Part shown: positions 1-9,600 of the stretch, piece by piece
Layout: each line of letters starts with the position of its first letter
How positions within the stretch are numbered: the stretch's first letter is position 1
From: Bacillus litorisediminis
Lineage (GTDB): Bacteria > Bacillota > Bacilli > Bacillales > JC228
Length of the DNA stretch: 64,000 nt
Assembly (NCBI RefSeq): GCF_022808645.1
Contig: NZ_JAKZKT010000007.1
Location: forward strand, 1 to 64,000
Reading direction: 5' to 3'
Notes under the pieces: model-generated
Database searches by the model: none
What the model was told of the DNA's origin: nothing
The model's input: the letters and a program-made list of their open reading frames with translations, nothing else
Program-made: the position numbers and the translations under genes

Positions 1-102
1 AAGAAATGGGAAGGTGGACACATCCAACAATGGGCCATGATCATGAATCAACTATTAGTTCACGACCACCTGAAGAAACGTGTGAAGAAATATCTAGAAT
101 AA
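1..102 (+). CDS. 3' end of an unidentified protein gene
   Basis: The first 102 bases form an open frame ending in TAA; the gene begins before the window. The last 33 residues are basic and hydrophilic, ending in KKRVKKYLE. The fragment is too short to assign to a family and no function is proposed. A good terminator follows at 233-272, but a promoter-like element lies in between, so the terminator may belong to either. Confidence 0.5.
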   Translation, partial: KKWEGGHIQQWAMIMNQLLVHDHLKKRVKKYLE

Positions 103-116
103 CTTACACACTTTTC

Positions 117-144
117 TTGACAAGCCCTACTTTCATCATATAAA
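117..144 (+). promoter_or_regulatory. SigA-like promoter with no ORF behind it
   Basis: A consensus -35 TTGACA (117-122), a 16-bp spacer and a -10 TATAAA (139-144). No ORF with a ribosome binding site follows before the hairpin at 233-272, so a transcript would be roughly 120 nt and possibly non-coding. Confidence 0.35.
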
Positions 145-232
145 CCTTAAATCGAGCATTCTATCCGCAAAACCTCATTTATCAAAGTCCAAACAGAATG
201 AAAGTATTCTATATGATTTTGATCGAATCGCA

Positions 233-272
233 AAAAACCAGCTAATAACTGATCAGATATTAGCTGGTTTTT
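233..272 (+). terminator. Rho-independent terminator
   Basis: Perfect 15-bp inverted repeat AAAAACCAGCTAATA / TATTAGCTGGTTTTT with a 10-nt loop. The A- and T-rich outer ends allow function on both strands, so it may also stop transcripts of the leftward VOC gene. Confidence 0.8.
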
Positions 273-370
273 GTAAGTATTACTTCGACAATTTAGTCGT
301 TTTCACACTGAAAGTGCCTAGGTTTTAAACCATCGGAATCCCATCTATTGAATAGATCAGCGACATGATG

Positions 371-814
371 CTATTGCATTTCCTCAAGCGGCACGTCCTT
401 TATGTGTGTTGCGACCCACCAAATGTGTCCAAAAGGGTCCATTACTCCTCCGCGCCTATCACCATCAGACTGATTTTCGACAGGCATCAATTCCTTTGCA
501 CCTGCTTCAATAGCTTGTGCAAAAAGTGCATCTGCGTCTTCAACATAAAGATAAATATGCATTGCAGTTCCTCCAAGAGACTGCGGGCTGCGCATAAGTG
601 GGTATTCCGGAAACTCGTCAACGAGCATGATTGGCGAATCCCCAATCTTAATTTCCGCATGCCGAACCTTTCCGCTGTCGTCCGTTATCCGCATCAATTC
701 AGCAGCTCCAAATGCCTTTTGGTAAAATGCTATCGCCTCAGCTGCCCCCTTGATAATCAAGTACGGCGTTACAGTGTGATGGCCATTCGGAATCGATTTT
801 GTTTCGGATGTCAT
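371..814 (-). CDS. VOC-family (PhnB-like glyoxalase fold) protein
   Basis: A 147-residue protein of the vicinal oxygen chelate superfamily. It opens with VTPYLIIKGAAEAIAFYQKAFGA and ends with MDPFGHIWWVATH, both typical of PhnB/YdcE-type glyoxalase-like proteins. The substrate cannot be told. The start at 814 is chosen over an upstream ATG at 913 because GGGAGGA lies 7 nt before it and homology begins just downstream. It lies downstream of an AraC-type regulator on the same strand with a 131-bp gap and may be its target; that link is inferred from position only. Confidence 0.85.
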   Translation of the reverse strand: MTSETKSIPNGHHTVTPYLIIKGAAEAIAFYQKAFGAAELMRITDDSGKVRHAEIKIGDSPIMLVDEFPEYPLMRSPQSLGGTAMHIYLYVEDADALFAQAIEAGAKELMPVENQSDGDRRGGVMDPFGHIWWVATHIKDVPLEEMQ

Positions 815-945
815 CAAACATTCCTCCCATGAAAATTTAGATTTGGATGCGTTCATTCCAAAAGAATCTGGACAATACTGGAACTTTTGCATCAACTTTA
901 TTCTAAGAGACATTGGGATGGTTGTATTGTAAAAAAATGACCCTA

Positions 946-1776
946 TTATCCAAACGGAACGTGATTATGATGTTTTACTAGCTGAGAGTGGTAGGCTGTG
1001 GGACTAAGGCCGGAAAAGGACCGAAAATCGCGGATAAAATGGGCCTGGTCATAATAACCGCATGATAAAGCCATATCTGTCCAATCAACTTGCTCTCTCC
1101 CTTTAATGACCCGAAGCACATTCTGAAAACGCTGGATACGGCAAAATTGTTTCGGCGTCAATCCGACTTCTTCCTTGAACACCTGAATAAATCGCCTTGA
1201 ACTTATGCCGATTTGTTCAGTCACATCTGCCATTTTCCATTGATGAGGGCAAGCCTGAAAATGCTTTAGTGCGAAGACAACAGCGGGGTGATGGCTTGAG
1301 GGTGAAGTGATCGTCTTCAATAAAGATTGTTCAAGAATCTGAAATTTGGCAATCGGCGATTCTGCTTCAAGGAGCTGTTCACGCAATTCTGCAGCTTTTG
1401 TCCCCCAAAGTGTATCCAGCGACACGTGTTCATTGCACAATTCATTTGCCGGTATTTTAAGAAATGGAAATGCTCCGCCAGGCTTAAAATGAACTCCTAT
1501 TGTTGACGCTTGACAGGCTGTGTCGACCACAGCAAAAACTGAATGCGGGCCTGAGATTAAGCTCCCGCGAAAACTTTGGAACCGTTCATAATTCTGTTGA
1601 TCATATACCCTAATCAAGTCTTTTTCAAGATTGATAATCAACTCTATCGAGCCATCCGGAAGAACACGCTCCAATTCATGAGGCGGATAATAGCCTTGAT
1701 ATAACCAAAATAGATTGATAAAATCCGACAATGGCGGCTGAGGGCGATAAGTAAGAAAAATGGCCACGGCATTCAC
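946..1776 (-). CDS. AraC-family transcriptional regulator
   Basis: 276 residues. The N-terminal ~150 residues (YRPQPPLSDFINLFWLYQGY...VLPDGSIELIINL) match the beta-barrel domain of the DUF6597-type AraC regulators. The C-terminal ~100 residues are an AraC DNA-binding domain with two helix-turn-helix motifs (DVTEQIGISSRRFIQVFKEEVGLTPKQFCRIQRF and ALSCGYYDQAHFIRDFRSFSGLSP). AAAGG precedes the ATG by about 6 nt. The ligand and regulon are unknown; the neighbouring VOC gene is the simplest candidate target. Confidence 0.88.
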   Translation of the reverse strand: MNAVAIFLTYRPQPPLSDFINLFWLYQGYYPPHELERVLPDGSIELIINLEKDLIRVYDQQNYERFQSFRGSLISGPHSVFAVVDTACQASTIGVHFKPGGAFPFLKIPANELCNEHVSLDTLWGTKAAELREQLLEAESPIAKFQILEQSLLKTITSPSSHHPAVVFALKHFQACPHQWKMADVTEQIGISSRRFIQVFKEEVGLTPKQFCRIQRFQNVLRVIKGREQVDWTDMALSCGYYDQAHFIRDFRSFSGLSPTAYHSQLVKHHNHVPFG

Positions 1777-1961
1777 TACCTTTAATTTTGCTAAATAGAC
1801 AAACTTTAGTTTCAGTTTACTTCTTATTAGAAAATTTTAAACTGTTCAAAGCAGATCTACCATATGAACCTCCTCTAATACCAGTTCTATATTACCTTTA
1901 AACCGAATATTCTAAATGCACAGGTTGATCATCATAAAGGTCATTACAATCCTGTAATTGC

Positions 1962-2024
1962 TTGGCCGGCAGTGGAGGATATACTCTCGGCAGCGCGTGT
2001 TTTACTCTTGGTAGCACGTGATTT
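1962..2024 (+). repeat. Micro-array of three 21-bp repeats
   Basis: Units start at 1962, 1983 and 2004 with exactly 21-bp spacing. The last two agree at most positions (ACTCTCGGCAGCGCGTG versus ACTCTTGGTAGCACGTG); the first is diverged but keeps CGGCAG. It lies in the 317-bp gap upstream of the AraC gene. The period matches the large arrays elsewhere, but the core differs from all of them. Confidence 0.45.
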
Positions 2025-2053
2025 ACCTCCAAATGTTTCTTCGGAACCTATAC

Positions 2054-2081
2054 AAAGGCTCCCTGCACCGAGGGAGCCTTT
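2054..2081 (-). terminator. Terminator of the SLH esterase gene
   Basis: Inverted repeat AAAGGCTCCCT / AGGGAGCCTTT with a 6-nt loop, 13 bp beyond the stop codon of the 2094-3374 gene. The T-run is short. Confidence 0.7.
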
Positions 2082-2093
2082 CCTCATTTATTG

Positions 2094-3374
2094 CTATAAA
2101 CCATCATGCAACTGTGCCGCCATATCCAAATAAATCCGGTACACTATAGCTGCATATTGTGCACGAGTTGTGCTGTCGGCAATCCCAAATCGGCCATTTG
2201 CATATCCGCTTACGTATCCATTTGATGAAAGGACATCAATATATGGTTTGGCCCAGTATCCTTCACGTACATCTGTGAAAACAGCCCAATTTTCGCCTGC
2301 CTTCACTTGGAAAGCAATAGCTAGAATTTTAGCCAATTGAGCTCTTGTTAATGGTGCATCTGGGTTGAATTTTTCAGCTTTACTGAAAACCCCAGCCTCA
2401 ACCAGTTTAGCTATTGCCATGTAGTGAGGATGATCTACCCCAACATCACTGAACCCAGGGTTAGCTGGAATGTTCATCGTCATTGGGATCATCCGATAAA
2501 GGTACTCTGCCGCTTCTGCTCTGGTAATGGCCTGGTCTGGCTTGAATTCTGTGTCTGTCACTCCATCTACTAAATGTAGCTTGGCCAATGCCACGATTTC
2601 TTCTTCAGCCCAATGTCCTTCTACGTCCACAAAGAAAGGAGCATCGTATGCCATAAAGAACGCTTCTGCCATTTTCTTATATCCATCTTCATTAGGGTGT
2701 ACATTTTGCGGGTTTGGCATATAGTCTTTTGTCTCATATCCCACCAAACTTGTAACTGATACGGGCTTTGCACCAGCTGATGCCCCAGCTGCGAGAATCG
2801 CCCCATTCATTTGTTCCATCATTCCTGCCACCAACTCAAAAGTCTCCCCTTCAAGATGAGGGAATGGGAAGATGTAATCTGTAATATAGACCTCTGCTTC
2901 CGGGTTGATTGTTTTAATGGTTCCAACAATGACGGCGATATTTTCAGCCATCTTCGTTAATGTATCTTGTGCTTCTTTCAGATCAAACGAGATCTCTCCA
3001 GCCGCCAAGTCAATTTCTGCAATTTTCAGCATATCATTAGCTCCCGCAGATAGGGTGACGAGCTCCGCCTGAGCGAGTGCTTCTTTGACCTCTGGCTTGC
3101 TTAGGTCCGCTAAAACTTGCGCTGAGGTATAGCCGGGAACAGCAAGACTTTTATTTAAATTTACCTTACTTCCTCTTGCGTCCAATTCAGCCTTAATAAA
3201 ATCTGCATACCCTGACCCTAATTTTCCCTCAGAATTGACTCCCGCTGCAATCGAATCCCCTAAAGCTACGTAATCAATCGTTGTTTCTTCTGTTGCTGTT
3301 GTACTTAAAGCCGTACTCAGAAGTAAAAAAGCGGTTACAAAACTTACCAAACTTCTTTTCAAAAACCTCTTCAT
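2094..3374 (-). CDS. Secreted SGNH/GDSL hydrolase with SLH cell-wall anchor
   Basis: 426 residues. A signal peptide (1 to ~27) leads into a GDSL/SGNH hydrolase domain: block I ALGDSIAAG with nucleophile Ser41, block III GAND (111-114), block V with His226 (NVHPNEDGY). Three S-layer homology repeats follow (about 247-300, 308-360 and 366-420: FVDVEGHWAEEEI, FSDVGVDHPHY, FTDVREGYWAKPYI), which bind pyruvylated wall polymer and hold the enzyme on the cell surface. The likely activity is an esterase or lipase. The Asp normally three residues before the catalytic His is Gln here. AAGGGG precedes the ATG. Confidence 0.9.
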   Translation of the reverse strand: MKRFLKRSLVSFVTAFLLLSTALSTTATEETTIDYVALGDSIAAGVNSEGKLGSGYADFIKAELDARGSKVNLNKSLAVPGYTSAQVLADLSKPEVKEALAQAELVTLSAGANDMLKIAEIDLAAGEISFDLKEAQDTLTKMAENIAVIVGTIKTINPEAEVYITDYIFPFPHLEGETFELVAGMMEQMNGAILAAGASAGAKPVSVTSLVGYETKDYMPNPQNVHPNEDGYKKMAEAFFMAYDAPFFVDVEGHWAEEEIVALAKLHLVDGVTDTEFKPDQAITRAEAAEYLYRMIPMTMNIPANPGFSDVGVDHPHYMAIAKLVEAGVFSKAEKFNPDAPLTRAQLAKILAIAFQVKAGENWAVFTDVREGYWAKPYIDVLSSNGYVSGYANGRFGIADSTTRAQYAAIVYRIYLDMAAQLHDGL

Positions 3375-3440
3375 CCAATGTCCCCTTTCCTTATTTTCTA
3401 TGAGAATAGGAATTTACTTAGAGGAACAATCTAGAATGCA

Positions 3441-3485
3441 AAAAACCTCCTCATGGAATCAATAAATAGATTCGCTGAGGAGGCA
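3441..3485 (-). terminator. Terminator of the AbrB-type transporter gene
   Basis: CCTCCTCA (3446-3453) pairs with TGAGGAGG (3476-3483), with an extra GAATC/GATTC pairing inside. Read on the minus strand the stem is followed by six T. Confidence 0.85.
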
Positions 3486-3497
3486 GATTTTTCCTTC

Positions 3498-4598
3498 CTA
3501 TATATGCATTCGTTTTGGCGACTCTTGTTCTTGTTGTATTGTACCTCTTTCTGCAAACAAAAATTTCATTAGCGGGGTTGCGATTAAGAGGATCATAAAG
3601 ATTCTAAATAAATGAAAGCTTGTTACAGTTGATATGTCTGCCTCAACCGCAATAGCCGTTACTGCCATTTCAGCAATTCCGCCCGGTGCTGTGCTGAGAA
3701 ACATTTCATTAAACGGCAATTGGAAGAGTGCGTACAATCCTTCTGCGAGCAAGATACAAAAACCGATTAACAGCAGGTTTAAAACAAAACAAATAGATAG
3801 CATTTTGATAGAAAAATGCTCTTTATCAAATTTCATTTTCACACCCAGATAGGTCCCAAATAAAAGCTGTGCTCCGTCAATCCATATGGTGGGCATACTT
3901 GGAGGCTGAAATCCGACAATATTAAGAACACCCACTAAAAGCAAGGGCATTAATAAGTATGGAATCGGAAAGCTGATTTTTTTAGCGGCCCATATTAAAA
4001 CAGGCAATCCTGCAATAAGCCAGATTAGCGCAATTGGATCAATATCGGGCAAAAATTGAGCATTTATATCAGTACCAGCTGCAACCGGTACTTCTTGACC
4101 CTTCGCCACTACATGGAAAATGAGCCAAGGCACAATCGTAATGACCATCATCACCCGGAACGTCTGCATAAAGGCTATAACTGCTTCATCCGCATCCTTT
4201 GTTTCTTCTCCCAATAAGACCATTTGTGACAGACCACCAGGAAAGCTTCCTAATAAGACGGTACTATAAGATAAATCGGTCCATCTTTTTAAGACAAAAG
4301 CCGTTGTAACCGAAAAGCCGATAATTAATACGGTGGTTACGAGCATAATCGGCAGCTGCGTAACCATCAGCAGAGCTGCCTCTTTTGTAAAAGAGCTGCC
4401 CAGCTGAACCCCCAAAATGATCAAACCGAAATTTCTGAATGAGATGGGCCAGTACAATGACCCTTTGTACCAGAATTTAATAAAAGCCAATGAAAAAAGT
4501 GGACCTAACATCCACGGTAAAAACATTCCTGCTTGATTAAAAATAAAACCGGCGGCAACTGCAATACACAAGGTGAGCAAAAACGGTTTGAGTCTCAC
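3498..4598 (-). CDS. AbrB-family membrane protein (AmoA-like transporter)
   Basis: 366 residues with about ten hydrophobic segments. It belongs to the PF05145 family, named AbrB or 'putative ammonia monooxygenase', made of two repeats of a gate-like membrane unit; one repeat starts at MFLPWMLGPLFS and the other around ISFPIPYLLMPLLLVGV. Motifs LGSFPGGLSQMVLLGEE and STAPGGIAEMAVTAIAVEADIS are the conserved PGG segments of each half. Members are probably transporters; despite the name there is no link to the AbrB DNA-binding regulator. It is a single-gene unit with its own terminator. Confidence 0.85.
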   Translation of the reverse strand: MRLKPFLLTLCIAVAAGFIFNQAGMFLPWMLGPLFSLAFIKFWYKGSLYWPISFRNFGLIILGVQLGSSFTKEAALLMVTQLPIMLVTTVLIIGFSVTTAFVLKRWTDLSYSTVLLGSFPGGLSQMVLLGEETKDADEAVIAFMQTFRVMMVITIVPWLIFHVVAKGQEVPVAAGTDINAQFLPDIDPIALIWLIAGLPVLIWAAKKISFPIPYLLMPLLLVGVLNIVGFQPPSMPTIWIDGAQLLFGTYLGVKMKFDKEHFSIKMLSICFVLNLLLIGFCILLAEGLYALFQLPFNEMFLSTAPGGIAEMAVTAIAVEADISTVTSFHLFRIFMILLIATPLMKFLFAERGTIQQEQESPKRMHI

Positions 4599-4710
4599 AA
4601 GACGTCCATCCTTTTATTTAGCGTTCCGAAATTTTCTGATTCCAGCTATATTTTACCACAAACTGACTTACAAAATAGAGTAGTTAACTCATTGTTTTAT
4701 AGTCATATCG

Positions 4711-4723
4711 ATGAGAATCTCAT
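4711..4723. promoter_or_regulatory. 13-bp palindrome, possible operator
   Basis: ATGAGAATCTCAT: perfect 6-bp arms around a single A, in the gap between two divergent genes and about 80 bp upstream of the small ORF at 4803. The binding protein is unknown; the match to Bacillus Fur boxes is poor. Confidence 0.3.
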
Positions 4724-4802
4724 AATATGATAGAACTGATGGGGGTTTTTCCATTATATAGAAAGGGAGTTCATCAAAGATGCGGAAAAGGAGGAGTAGC
4801 CA

Positions 4803-5018
4803 ATGGAGAAATACATCTTTAAACATGTATTAAAAAAACCAAAGGGTATACAAATTCATATATGGGACGGTAAAGAAGACTGCGTCCGAATTGTATACCT
4901 TGATCCCAAAACGTTATCCCCTCTAGACGACCAAAGCTGTCCAAAGCGGATTCTGCGCTTTATCAAGAAACAGCACAGCCTCATCGAACTCTGGTTAAAT
5001 CGTTCGGTTGCGGTTTGA
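4803..5018 (+). CDS. Small hypothetical protein
   Basis: 71 residues with an excellent ribosome binding site (AAAAGGAGGAG) 7 nt before the ATG and a terminator after the stop, so it is probably expressed. No signal peptide or membrane segment. The sequence is a basic, mixed alpha/beta type (KGIQIHIWDGKEDCVRIVYLD) with two Cys. I do not recognise the family. Confidence 0.7.
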   Translation: MEKYIFKHVLKKPKGIQIHIWDGKEDCVRIVYLDPKTLSPLDDQSCPKRILRFIKKQHSLIELWLNRSVAV

Positions 5019-5068
5019 CTGACCTCAGATTTTTAGCTTTTATCTTTCTTTTATAAAATTTTTTACCG

Positions 5069-5098
5069 GAGCTTAGTTTCGCCACTAGGCTCTCTTTT
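5069..5098 (+). terminator. Terminator of the 4803-5018 gene
   Basis: GAGCTTAGT / ACTAGGCTC with one G-U pair and a 6-nt loop, followed by TCTTTTT. Confidence 0.7.
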
Positions 5099-5104
5099 TA
5101 TATC

Positions 5105-5986
5105 CTATAGCTCTCCTCTTACGCTTTTAGCTGCTAAAGCTAGCGCTCCCTTTACTCCCGCTTCATCTCCTAAACCTGGAGGAACGATCCACTCTTCTAT
5201 ATTTTCAAGAATGTTAGGATGCTGGACATATCCATTTAATTTTTCGGCGACCTTTTTGCGGATTAATGGGAACAGCTGCGTTTGTTTCATAACTCCTCCC
5301 CCAACCACTATTCTATGTGGAGATAGGATAAGCGTGTAGGCCATTAGAGCCTGTGCCAAATAATCCGCTTCAAGTTCCCACACTTCCGGGTCATTTGCCA
5401 ACTCTTGTCCCTTTTTACCCCATCTTGCTTCAATGGCTGGACCGGATGCTACACCTTCTAAGCAATCGCCGTGGTAAGGACAAACACCTTGAAACTTGTC
5501 CGCTTCATTTTTACGGACAAGAATATGCCCCATTTCTGGGTGAGTAAATCCCTTAAGTGTTTTTCCGTCTACAATCGCACCTACCCCAATGCCAGTTCCA
5601 ACTGTCATATACAAACAGCTATCAAGCCCTTTAGCTGCACCCCACTGCACCTCGCCAAGTGCAGCTGCGTTGACATCTGTATCAAAGCCGACGGGTACAT
5701 TCAGCTTCTGTCTCATCGTTCCGACAAAATCAACCTGACTCCACCCCGGTTTTGGCGTACTTGTGATAAAGCCGTACTTCTTGCTGTGAGGATCAATATC
5801 AATCGGTCCAAATGAGCCAATTCCCAGAGAGTCAATTTCTTTATTATTAAAAAACTCATAAACCTTTGAGAAAGTTTCTTCAGGAGTAGTTGTGGGAAAC
5901 ATTGTTTTTTCTACGATATTTCCGATTTCATCTCCTACTGCACACACAAATTTGGTACCGCCAGCTTCAATTGCACCGAATTTCAT
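5105..5986 (-). CDS. ROK-family fructokinase
   Basis: 293 residues. The N-terminal ATP-binding motif (GAIEAGGTKFVCAVG), LGIGSFGPIDID, the TVGTGIGVG phosphate loop and the ROK zinc site (HPEMGHI...CPYHGDCLEG) identify a ROK sugar kinase of the GmuE/YdhR fructokinase type, converting fructose plus ATP to fructose-6-phosphate in the cytoplasm. The start at 5986 is preferred over an upstream in-frame start at 6052 because AAGGAGG lies 10 nt before it and the family begins here. It follows the DUF4181 gene by 22 bp and is probably co-transcribed with it. No sugar transporter lies nearby. Confidence 0.9.
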   Translation of the reverse strand: MKFGAIEAGGTKFVCAVGDEIGNIVEKTMFPTTTPEETFSKVYEFFNNKEIDSLGIGSFGPIDIDPHSKKYGFITSTPKPGWSQVDFVGTMRQKLNVPVGFDTDVNAAALGEVQWGAAKGLDSCLYMTVGTGIGVGAIVDGKTLKGFTHPEMGHILVRKNEADKFQGVCPYHGDCLEGVASGPAIEARWGKKGQELANDPEVWELEADYLAQALMAYTLILSPHRIVVGGGVMKQTQLFPLIRKKVAEKLNGYVQHPNILENIEEWIVPPGLGDEAGVKGALALAAKSVRGEL

Positions 5987-6008
5987 AATGAAGGTGCCTC
6001 CTTTTGCG

Positions 6009-6383
6009 TTAGTTTCCAGACATATATAAAGATAAAGTGATAAATAAAACAATCCAGATAAATGAGTTGATTGTTAGGATATAATGTCTTTGTTTACGTT
6101 CAAATTTACGTTGCATTAAGAACCTAAATCCACAACCAATTAATAAATAACTAAATATCCAAATCTGAAATATAATCTCACTTTCCCTGGCCATTACCGC
6201 TAATAATGCGATCCAAAAAACAAGGTGAATACTGAATTCCCCATACCTTTGCAGCTTATTGATCGGTTTATAAAAATAAGGATCTCTGCTTACTATTTGA
6301 AATCTCTTTTTTAGATACCATTCTGAAATGGATGAGAGTGTGATTACGGATACAATTAAAAGAATTAATTCAATAAGTTCCAA
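6009..6383 (-). CDS. DUF4181-type small membrane protein
   Basis: 124 residues, four predicted membrane helices, with the central pattern KKRFQIVSRDPYFYKPINKLQ seen in DUF4181 proteins of Bacillus. The start is a TTG at 6383 with AAAGGAG 9 nt upstream. The function is unknown. Two TGTCGAA heptamers (Spo0A-box-like) lie upstream at 6455-6461 and 6515-6521 on its coding strand. Confidence 0.75.
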   Translation of the reverse strand: MELIELILLIVSVITLSSISEWYLKKRFQIVSRDPYFYKPINKLQRYGEFSIHLVFWIALLAVMARESEIIFQIWIFSYLLIGCGFRFLMQRKFERKQRHYILTINSFIWIVLFITLSLYMSGN

Positions 6384-6454
6384 TCCAACCCACTCCTTTA
6401 TTTAATCATATGTAACAGTAGATTAACAAAGTAAAGATTCCTATCTTCCATTTC

Positions 6455-6521
6455 TTCGACACTTATGCAAATTCCTGCAACATTTCTACAAATATTTCCC
6501 CGGCAATTTTTAAATTCGACA
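6455..6521 (-). promoter_or_regulatory. Two Spo0A-box-like TGTCGAA heptamers
   Basis: TGTCGAA on the minus strand at 6455-6461 and 6515-6521, 72-138 bp upstream of the DUF4181 start codon. The 0A-box core is TGNCGAA. Nothing in the sequence shows that they are used. Confidence 0.35.
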
Positions 6522-6568
6522 TTATTTATTGCGTAAATGCGTAACAGTAGTGTCGGCTGCACTTTGAC

Positions 6569-6601
6569 AAAAAAAAGGTCAACCTCCCTCAGGAGATTGA
6601 C
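6569..6601 (-). terminator. Terminator of the Vpr-like protease gene
   Basis: GTCAACCTCC / GGAGATTGAC with one G-U pair and a 4-nt loop; the minus strand continues with eight or more T. Confidence 0.85.
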
Positions 6602-6615
6602 AGAAAAACACTTTA

Positions 6616-9600
6616 TTACTTTTTAGTTTCTTTTACAACTTTAACTGTATGAGTGGTTGTGTTTCCAGCAAGGTCAGTCGCTTCGAATGTAAAGACATTT
6701 TCGCCTTCTTGCAATTGAAGAACTAAGTCCTCAATAACATGTTCGAAGCTTCTCATTTCGTAAGCTTGTGTCAAGCCTTCATGGAAATAAATTTCGCTGC
6801 CGTTTTGATACAGACGGATTTCATCAAAATTGTCGGCTACTTTAACATCCACTTTAATGGTTTTAACATTTTGCTTAACTTTGCCATTTTGCGGTATTCC
6901 GCTTACCTCAATTACAGGAGCAGTTGTATCAACAAAAATCATTCGTTTAAATGCGATTACATTGTCTTCGTTATCAACAGCTTTTACATCTAAGTGGTGA
7001 ACCCCATCCTCTAATTGAATGGAGGTATTAAATTCATAAAGGTTTGTTTCTTCGTTAAATGTTGTCTCAACCGCATGTCCCGCAATTGTGAACTCTTTTA
7101 AGCCAGATGGCTCGTTGATTGTACCAGAAAGCTCCACTTCGCTTGAGTTAAAAATAGTAAATGCTTCTGGATTTACTAAATTCACATAAGGGACTGTCGA
7201 ATCTTGCTCAGAACTATCTCCCTCTTCATTTGATCCTTCTCCGGATCCTTCTTCAGATGTCTGGTCATCTTTAGTTGAATCGGAACTGCTGTTACCAGCA
7301 TAATCTACGGCAACAACTGCGATTTCACTTTCAGGACTAATTCCCTCTGGCAGTACAAATTCTGTTGTTGAAGGTGCTAAAAGGTTTTCAAGCACTGATT
7401 CTCCATCTACATATACATCCAGATAAGCGAGTCCAGATCCGCCTTCATTGTCACTAGCTGAAATGGTTACTTTGGTTCCATCTTCACTAAGAGCAGCTTC
7501 AGCAGTTGGTGCAACTGTATCCACTTTTACTGGTAATACAAGTGTTTGCGGTTCTGCCCCAGGATAATCAAGAACAGCTTCCATTTCGTAGTAATACAAT
7601 CCGTCTTCTGCTAATGCACCGTTAATCATGCCATCCCACACTCTAGTAGGAAGGAATGAATAGTAAGCTCCAAGGCCGCCGTCATAATAATGCTTGCGAA
7701 GATCGTTCTCTGTGCGAAGTGTTCTTATTTCCTTGCCATTTTCGTCTAAAATGCTAAAGGTGATTTGACCAGCATTTCGCAATAATGAGAATACTGGTAT
7801 GACACTATCTTGGACACCGTCACCATTTGGAGAAATGGCAACTAATTCTTTATGATATTCATCGGTTATTGGATTGTACCCTAGGTAATATCCAGCGTTA
7901 TCTACCAAACCAGCAGCACCATAGAATGATGCTTGATCGTAGATTGTGCCATCAAAGATTGGTGCTTCATTCCAATCACCATTAAAGCCAACATACGGAA
8001 CACTTAAAGTCGGATTCGTTTCAGAACCATCTGTGAAAGTGACGTAACCTTCCACCCAATAGCCGTTCTCAAATACTTCTTCAATATCTATTGGTGTTGA
8101 CCAGCTGCCCGTTTGCGATGGGTCTACAACCTGAGCATTAGAAAGATCAACGGTTACTGTCACAGTCTTCTTCTGACCTGGTTTTAATGTAACAGTGGTT
8201 TCTTCGCTATCATTTACAAGAATCGCAGCGTTTAAGATTGGCTGTGCTTGCAGTTCATTTACATTCCAGCCGAGCTCTCCATATGCTGCAAAATCAGTTT
8301 GCAGACTTGCAGCTACATTATAAACTGCTGTTTCGTTGCCATAGTTCCTGGCTTCAAGTGTAAATGTAAATTGATCTCCTACTTCTTTAAGCGCAACCTT
8401 TGCCTCACCTGTTTTTTTCTCAGTTACGACAACAGGAGTGGATAGCGCTGAATGAAGCTGCATTAACCCAGCCCCCTGGCGACGCGGAGAATAAGGCACA
8501 TTCCAGCCAAATGCTTGAGGAACAGTTCCTTTATCTAAAACTGGAGCTGATGTATTCAGTAATATATTTTTCGCCATTAACACACGGTCAAAGCCTTCAT
8601 AACCAAATTCTTCATCAACACGTTGTAAAACAAGAGCTCCTCCACCAGCTACGTGCGGTGCCGCCATGGATGTACCGCTCATCATTCCGTACTTGTCATT
8701 ATTTAAGGTAGAATAAATTTGTCCGCCTGGAGCTGTAATTTCTGGCTTAAAGTCTAGGTTAGGCGTAACTCCCCAAGACGAGAATGCACTCATTTTTCCA
8801 GCTTCAGGGTTCGTTGCTTTTATTTTATCGCCCTCAAAAGAGATCGTTACAGTCTCCCCTGCTTGAAGAGCTGCAGCTATTTTGTCCCCATCAGCTTTTA
8901 GCATGAATAACTGTGGAATTGTGATAGCTGGATCAGACGCCATATTTACATATCCGTCCGTATTATTGTAAATGATAACTCCTACAGCACCTGCTGCTTG
9001 AGCGTTCAATGCTTTATCAACAAATGCAAGCTCACCGCGTTGAATTAATGCGTATTTACCTGCTACGTTTGTTAATTGTTCAGGTTTGCCTAGTCCCCCA
9101 TACGCAATTTCAAATGTCTTAGGCTCTACATCAATCGGATGAACAGAAGAAGCAGATAAGAATGGCGCCTTGCCTGCAGTATCACCAAATGTATAAGTAA
9201 TTGCATCCAGATCCATATAACTATTTTCAAAAGATGCAACTTGCAATGAATCATATGAAATACCTGGTGAACCTACAACTCCGTAGTCAGGGTTAGATGC
9301 CAACGGATTTCTAAATCCATTTCCAAGGTGGGCTGAGTTCCCTGCAGAAATCGCCATTAACACTCCATTTTCTACAGCACGTGCTACTGCTTGTTGTTCA
9401 GGATTATTCGCATCTACAAATCCTGCAGTTGATCCTAAACTCATGTTCAAAACATCAGCACCTAATACAATGGCATCATCAATTGCTTTGATGTAAATAT
9501 CTCCCCATGTGGAACCCATATTTGGATCGTTGGAGAACACTTTAAGAGCTAGCACTTGTGCTTCAGGAGCAATACCTTTGATTCCTTCATTTTCCTCATC

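Noticed and set aside
4655..4672. CodY box near AATTTTCTGATT upstream of the AbrB-type gene
   Set aside because: Only the first ten bases match the 15-bp consensus; too weak alone.
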